Of a stretch of 9,303 nt of DNA, positions 6,699 through 9,303 are shown piece after piece. Source of the stretch: CAZTII01 sp964613305 (GTDB taxonomy: Bacteria > Bacillota_I > Bacilli_A > Erysipelotrichales > Erysipelotrichaceae); the NCBI GenBank assembly GCA_964613305.1, contig CAZTII010000068.1, positions 1 through 9,303 of the forward strand, written 5' to 3'. Every line of letters starts with the position of its first letter. The stretch's first letter is position 1. The position numbers and the translations under genes were made by a program. The notes below the pieces were generated by a model. That model was given only the letters and a program-made list of their open reading frames with translations. It had not been told where the DNA came from and ran no database searches.

Positions 6699-7547
6699 AT
6701 GAAAAAATTATTACTTGCTACATGTGCTTTACTATTACTTGCTGGTTGTGGTGATGCTCATGCAAAAATTAAATCACCGAATGACGTCTTAGTAAAAGTA
6801 GGAAAAACATCCATTACTAAAGGTAATGTATATGAAACAATGAAAACCCAAGCTGGTGCATATCATGTTATATCGCTATCGACAAAAGCCATCTTAGATG
6901 CTGAAGTCGAAGTTACAGAAGACATGAAAAAAGAAGCAAACGCAACACTTGAACAACTACGTAGTAGCTATGGTGATGGCTTTGCGACTGCATTAAGCAA
7001 TAACGGTTACTTAAGTGAAGAAGATTTCTTAAACAATTCATTATTATTATCAAAGCGTTTATCAGCTTTAACGGATAAATATATTAAAGAAAATGCAGAA
7101 GACTTATTAAAACAATATTCACCTAAAAAGATTGCTTACGTTTCATTTTCTGAAGAAGAAACAGCTCATTTAGCTCAACTTGCGGCAAAAGATGGACAAT
7201 CTTTACAAGACGTCGCAACCGCATTTAAATCAGAAAATGCTGGTAATGAACAATTAGTAAATACGACAACTACGATTGATGCTATGATTCAATCATACAT
7301 CAAAACAGCTTCTACAAACGATTTATCAGAAGTTATTACAGGTACTGACGGTAAATTCTATATTGTTAAAATCGTTGAAGCTGATATTGAAAAATTTAAA
7401 GAAGAAGCAATTACATCATTATCATCCATCGCTGAATTAAGCAGTATAAGTGAAAAGTCATTTTATAAGAAATATAACTTCAGTATCTTTGATCGCGATA
7501 CATATAACTCAATCAAAGCAGAATATCCTCAATATTTAGAAAAATAA
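6699..7547 (+). CDS. PrsA-like lipoprotein with degenerate parvulin region
   Basis: The 282-residue product has a lipoprotein signal peptide: basic start, hydrophobic core, lipobox LLAGC with C17 as the lipid-bearing residue. The mature protein begins like PrsA, with VLVKVGKTSITKGNVYETM (30-48) matching the A-x-V-x-G-x-x-I-T-x-x-E-x-Y pattern, then a helical chaperone region to about 140. Residues 142-228 occupy the parvulin position (SPKKIAYVSF ... AFKSENAGNE ... GKFYIVKIVEA), but the GGxLG motif and both conserved histidines of the first foldase are absent, so isomerase activity looks lost and a chaperone role is more likely. Its ribosome binding site (AGGAG, 6687-6691) overlaps the stop codon of the first gene, which shows that the two are translated from one message. 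A terminator begins at its own stop codon. Calling it PrsA-like is an inference from domain order and neighbour; the lipoprotein assignment is firm. Confidence 0.83.
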   Translation: MKKLLLATCALLLLAGCGDAHAKIKSPNDVLVKVGKTSITKGNVYETMKTQAGAYHVISLSTKAILDAEVEVTEDMKKEANATLEQLRSSYGDGFATALSNNGYLSEEDFLNNSLLLSKRLSALTDKYIKENAEDLLKQYSPKKIAYVSFSEEETAHLAQLAAKDGQSLQDVATAFKSENAGNEQLVNTTTTIDAMIQSYIKTASTNDLSEVITGTDGKFYIVKIVEADIEKFKEEAITSLSSIAELSSISEKSFYKKYNFSIFDRDTYNSIKAEYPQYLEK

Positions 7548-7568
7548 CTGTTGAAAAACAGTTTTTTT
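7546..7568 (+). terminator. Rho-independent terminator of the foldase pair
   Basis: AACTGTT and AACAGTT form a seven-pair stem around a GAAA tetraloop, followed by a run of T's to 7568. The first bases of the stem are part of the TAA stop of the lipoprotein gene. The GAAA loop is a stable tetraloop type. Confidence 0.88.
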
Positions 7569-7569
7569 A

Positions 7570-7598
7570 TAGACAATACCGATTTCTTTTGATATCAT
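7570..7598 (+). promoter_or_regulatory. Predicted promoter of the SPFH/RHH unit
   Basis: TAGACA (7570-7575), a 17 bp spacer and TATCAT (7593-7598) each match the sigma-A consensus at five of six positions. The -35 begins one base after the T-run of the preceding terminator. The -10 lies inside the inverted repeat at 7584-7614, so anything bound there would compete with RNA polymerase. CATAAT at 7596-7601 is an alternative -10 with a less good spacer. Confidence 0.5.
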
Positions 7599-7614
7599 AA
7601 TGATATCAAAAGAA
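7584..7614. repeat. Perfect 14 bp inverted repeat made of two TGATATCA boxes
   Basis: The arms TTCTTTTGATATCA (7584-7597) and TGATATCAAAAGAA (7601-7614) are perfectly complementary around a TAA centre. Inside, TGATATCA occurs twice (7590-7597 and 7601-7608). Each box is its own reverse complement, and their centres are 11 bp apart, about one helical turn. The right edge adds the first bases of the AAGGAG ribosome binding site (7613-7618) of the SPFH gene. Two readings are possible: a DNA operator over the -10, or an RNA hairpin next to the ribosome binding site if the message starts further upstream. A classical terminator is unlikely because no T-run follows. Confidence 0.85.
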
Positions 7615-7624
7615 GGAGAGTTCT

Positions 7625-8605
7625 ATGAACGAAAAAGAATTACACGCAAAAAATGGTTTAACTATATTAATATTTTTGAGTCTGCTTTATATCCTTTCGA
7701 TTTTAACTCTTGTTTTTTCTATTAATTACAATTTCTTTATTGGTATTATCGCAAGTTCCATCTATCTTAGTTTAGGTTGGATTGGTTTTATGGGCATCAA
7801 GATATTAAAACCGCAAGAGGCTCTTGTTTTAACTCTATTTGGTAACTATATCGGAACTCTTAAACAACCCGGAATATTCTTTGTTAATCCGTTTGTTACA
7901 AGTGTTAATCCTGCTTCAAATACAACTCTTCGTCAAAGTGGTGACGTTAATGAAAGTACATCAACAAATGATAGTAATTTTGGACTTCCATCTAAAGTCA
8001 TTTCTCTTAAAATAATGACCTTAAACAACAATAAACAAAAAATAAATGATTGTTTAGGAAATCCTATTGAGATTGGTATTGCCGTTATGTGGCGAGTGAA
8101 TGATAGTGCTAAAGCAGTGTTTACAGTAAATAACTATAAGGAATTTTTATCACTACAATGTGATACTGCTTTACGTAACATCGTTCGCATCTACCCTTAT
8201 GATGTTGCGAGTAACATCGATACAACTGGTGATGGTGAACCTGACGAAGGATCACTTAGAGGTTCTAGTGAGATTGTTGCTTGCAGAATTCGCGACGAAA
8301 TTCAACAACGTGTTAAAGATGCAGGCTTAGAAATTATTGAAGCGCGCATCACGCACTTAGCTTATGCGCAAGAAATTGCCGCCGTTATGTTACAACGTCA
8401 ACAAGCATCCGCTATTATTGATGCTCGAAAAATGATTGTTGAAGGAGCTGTAGGAATGGTTGAAATGGCTTTAGATAAGCTCAGCGATGGTAATATTGTC
8501 ACTTTAGATGAAGAACGAAAAGCAGCGATGGTATCGAATCTATTAGTTGTCCTTTGTGGCAATAAAGATGCTCAGCCAATCGTTAATAGTGGTTCCTTAT
8601 ACTGA
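7625..8605 (+). CDS. SPFH (band 7/stomatin-prohibitin) domain membrane protein
   Basis: SPFH proteins form large membrane-bound oligomers that organise membrane domains and often guard partner proteases or transporters; no substrate can be read from this sequence. The 326-residue product has two hydrophobic segments (about 11-32 and 37-58) forming a tight hairpin, so both termini probably lie in the cytosol. The SPFH domain follows from about 60: KPQEALVLTLFGNYIGTLKQPG (60-83), the long beta region with GNPIEIGIAVMWRV (145-158), and the helical arm QQRVKDAGLEIIEARITHLAYAQEI (227-251). QRQQASAIIDARK (257-269) is the stomatin-type segment. The C-terminus, IVEGAVGMVEMAL and NLLVVLCGNKDAQPIVN, is characteristic of a bacterial SPFH subfamily I remember as usually followed by an RHH gene. 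Residues 199-208, DTTGDGEPDE, look like a metal-binding loop. The ATG has an AAGGAG site. The stop codon overlaps the RHH start. Confidence 0.9.
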   Translation: MNEKELHAKNGLTILIFLSLLYILSILTLVFSINYNFFIGIIASSIYLSLGWIGFMGIKILKPQEALVLTLFGNYIGTLKQPGIFFVNPFVTSVNPASNTTLRQSGDVNESTSTNDSNFGLPSKVISLKIMTLNNNKQKINDCLGNPIEIGIAVMWRVNDSAKAVFTVNNYKEFLSLQCDTALRNIVRIYPYDVASNIDTTGDGEPDEGSLRGSSEIVACRIRDEIQQRVKDAGLEIIEARITHLAYAQEIAAVMLQRQQASAIIDARKMIVEGAVGMVEMALDKLSDGNIVTLDEERKAAMVSNLLVVLCGNKDAQPIVNSGSLY

Positions 8606-8811
8606 TGGCCGATTCTAAAAAACAAGTACCATTGCGAATTTCTTCAACCTTGTACAATCATTTAGCATCATGGGCAAGTGATGATTTTAGGTCACTAAAT
8701 GGTCAAATAGAATATTTATTAACTGAATGTGTGAAACAACGCATTAAAAGTGGAAAATATGTTCCTAAATCTTTTGATGATGACTTTGAGTTTCAACTTG
8801 ATGATGATTAA
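8605..8811 (+). CDS. Small Arc-like ribbon-helix-helix protein
   Basis: The 68-residue product fits the RHH fold of Arc/CopG/MetJ DNA-binding proteins, which act as dimers through an intertwined beta strand. The strand is KQVPLRIS (6-13), helix A follows from STLYNHLASWASDDF (13-28), the turn is RSLNG (29-33) and helix B is QIEYLLTECVKQRI (34-47). R11 in the strand is where Arc-type proteins place a base-reading residue. The C-terminal tail (58-68) is strongly acidic, almost all Asp and Glu, which is unusual for an operator-binding protein and may contact a partner. The start ATG shares its A with the TGA stop of the SPFH gene (TGATG), and there is no good ribosome binding site, so it is made by reinitiation after SPFH translation. 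The fold is likely, DNA binding is inferred from the family, and autoregulation of the upstream palindrome is a hypothesis. No toxin gene accompanies it. Confidence 0.85.
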   Translation: MADSKKQVPLRISSTLYNHLASWASDDFRSLNGQIEYLLTECVKQRIKSGKYVPKSFDDDFEFQLDDD

Positions 8812-8825
8812 TTATGTTGTATAAT
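8798..8825 (+). promoter_or_regulatory. Predicted promoter of the HIT gene
   Basis: TTGATG (8798-8803), a 16 bp spacer and a perfect TATAAT (8820-8825) lie over the end of the RHH gene, just before the AGAGGT ribosome binding site (8835-8840) of the HIT gene. No terminator separates RHH from HIT, so readthrough from the SPFH promoter is also possible. Confidence 0.55.
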
Positions 8826-8846
8826 TAAATAGAAAGAGGTGAACTT

Positions 8847-9251
8847 ATGTGCATATTTTGTAAAATTATTAACCATGAATTACCTAGTTATACTGTCTAT
8901 GAAGATGATACGATGATTGCTATTTTAGACATTGCTCAAGCTACTTATGGTCATACCCTTCTGATGCCTAAAAAGCATTGTGTGGATATTTTAGATGCTG
9001 ATGAAGAAACAATGATTGATATCGCTAAATTATTAGGTCCATTATCCAATAAAATTATGAAAGCGACAAATGCTTCTGGATGTAATATCTTAAGTAATTG
9101 CAAAGAAGTTTCTGGTCAAATGGTAGATCACTTGCATTTCCATATTATTCCTCGATACAGTAAAGATGATGCGATTACTATTTCCTTTAATGAAAAAAAT
9201 CCACCTGATTTACAAGAAGTATTAAATACGATAAAAAAATACGATAACTAA
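8847..9251 (+). CDS. HIT family protein (HinT-like nucleotide phosphoramidase/hydrolase)
   Basis: Histidine-triad proteins bind purine nucleotides and cleave the alpha-phosphate bond, typically AMP-amides or dinucleoside polyphosphates, through a covalent nucleotidyl-histidine. The 134-residue product, normal for the family, begins MCIFCKIINHELPSYTVYEDD. It has the CxxC (C2, C5) and H44 seen in zinc-binding HIT proteins, the GHTLLMPKKH strand-turn (35-44), the SNxKEVSGQMVDH approach, and the triad itself, DHLHFHIIPR, with H95, H97 and H99. The histidine attacked by the phosphate is expected to be H97 (the second of the triad). The exact physiological substrate cannot be told from the sequence. 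In B. subtilis a hit gene lies close to prsA, as I recall, and here it lies three genes from two prsA-like genes, so the neighbourhood may be ancestral. It has a good ribosome binding site, AGAGGTGA. Confidence 0.93.
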   Translation: MCIFCKIINHELPSYTVYEDDTMIAILDIAQATYGHTLLMPKKHCVDILDADEETMIDIAKLLGPLSNKIMKATNASGCNILSNCKEVSGQMVDHLHFHIIPRYSKDDAITISFNEKNPPDLQEVLNTIKKYDN

Positions 9252-9264
9252 ATCGTATTTTTTT
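9233..9264. terminator. Symmetrical, probably bidirectional terminator after the HIT gene
   Basis: AAAAAAATACGAT (9233-9245) pairs perfectly with ATCGTATTTTTTT (9252-9264) around a six-base loop, AACTAA, that contains the HIT stop codon. Because A's precede and T's follow the GC-containing part, the same structure works on both strands, which is usual between convergent genes. Confidence 0.85.
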
Positions 9265-9301
9265 AATATTTTGGCTTATAAAAAATCCTATTTTCCATCG
9301 C
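9263..9301 (-). CDS. Possible 3' end of a convergent gene
   Basis: A minus-strand frame is open from the right edge to a TAA at 9263-9265, reading the last 12 residues as AMENRIFYKPKY. It stops exactly at the edge of the symmetrical terminator, as expected for a convergent gene. The stretch is too short to exclude chance in AT-rich DNA, and no family can be recognised. Confidence 0.2.
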   Translation of the reverse strand, partial: AMENRIFYKPKY

Positions 9302-9303
9302 AA

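Noticed and set aside
8605..8811. RHH gene as the antitoxin of a toxin-antitoxin pair
   Set aside because: Its partner is a full-length SPFH membrane protein and no small toxin-like gene adjoins; the next gene is a HIT protein with its own promoter.

Overview
The window looks like a chromosomal segment of a low-GC Gram-positive bacterium (Bacillota). The best guess is the Erysipelotrichia or a neighbouring clade. The evidence is AT-rich DNA, strong AGGAGG-type ribosome binding sites, a Gram-positive type sufCDSUB operon whose SufU carries an unusual C-I-D motif, PrsA-like foldases and a Gram-positive style lipobox. The lineage is inferred from remembered family sequences, not from a search. 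No RNA gene, insertion sequence, phage gene or CRISPR array was seen.

Left half (minus strand). At the left edge is the N-terminus of an exported lipoprotein (100 to 1) with its own promoter. Between about 5570 and 261 lies one long transcription unit read right to left: sufC, sufD, sufS, sufU, sufB and a 5-formyltetrahydrofolate cyclo-ligase gene. It starts from an extended -10 promoter near 5540-5548 and ends in a rho-independent terminator at 261-281. SufS takes sulfur from cysteine, SufU accepts it and SufB/SufC/SufD assemble Fe-S clusters. All junctions are overlapping or nearly touching (17, 13, 4 and 11 nt overlaps, then a 2 nt gap), so translation is probably coupled throughout. SufD is much shorter than usual.

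Right half (plus strand). A 210 bp divergent intergenic region carries the suf promoter and a good promoter for two tandem PrsA/PpiC-like foldase genes. The first product is membrane-anchored with a recognisable parvulin domain. The second is a lipoprotein whose parvulin region has decayed. A GAAA-loop terminator closes this unit. Next comes a two-gene unit: a two-pass membrane SPFH (band 7/stomatin) protein and a 68-residue ribbon-helix-helix (RHH) protein, joined by TGATG. In front of it is a perfect 14+14 bp inverted repeat, built from two self-palindromic TGATATCA boxes 11 bp apart, lying over the predicted -10 and touching the ribosome binding site. A HIT-family nucleotide hydrolase with its own promoter follows and ends in a symmetrical, probably bidirectional terminator.

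The most interesting part is the SPFH/RHH pair with its tandem-box palindrome, which looks like a self-contained, possibly autoregulated membrane module. The shortened SufD, the folate gene closing the suf operon and the unequal pair of foldases are secondary points.
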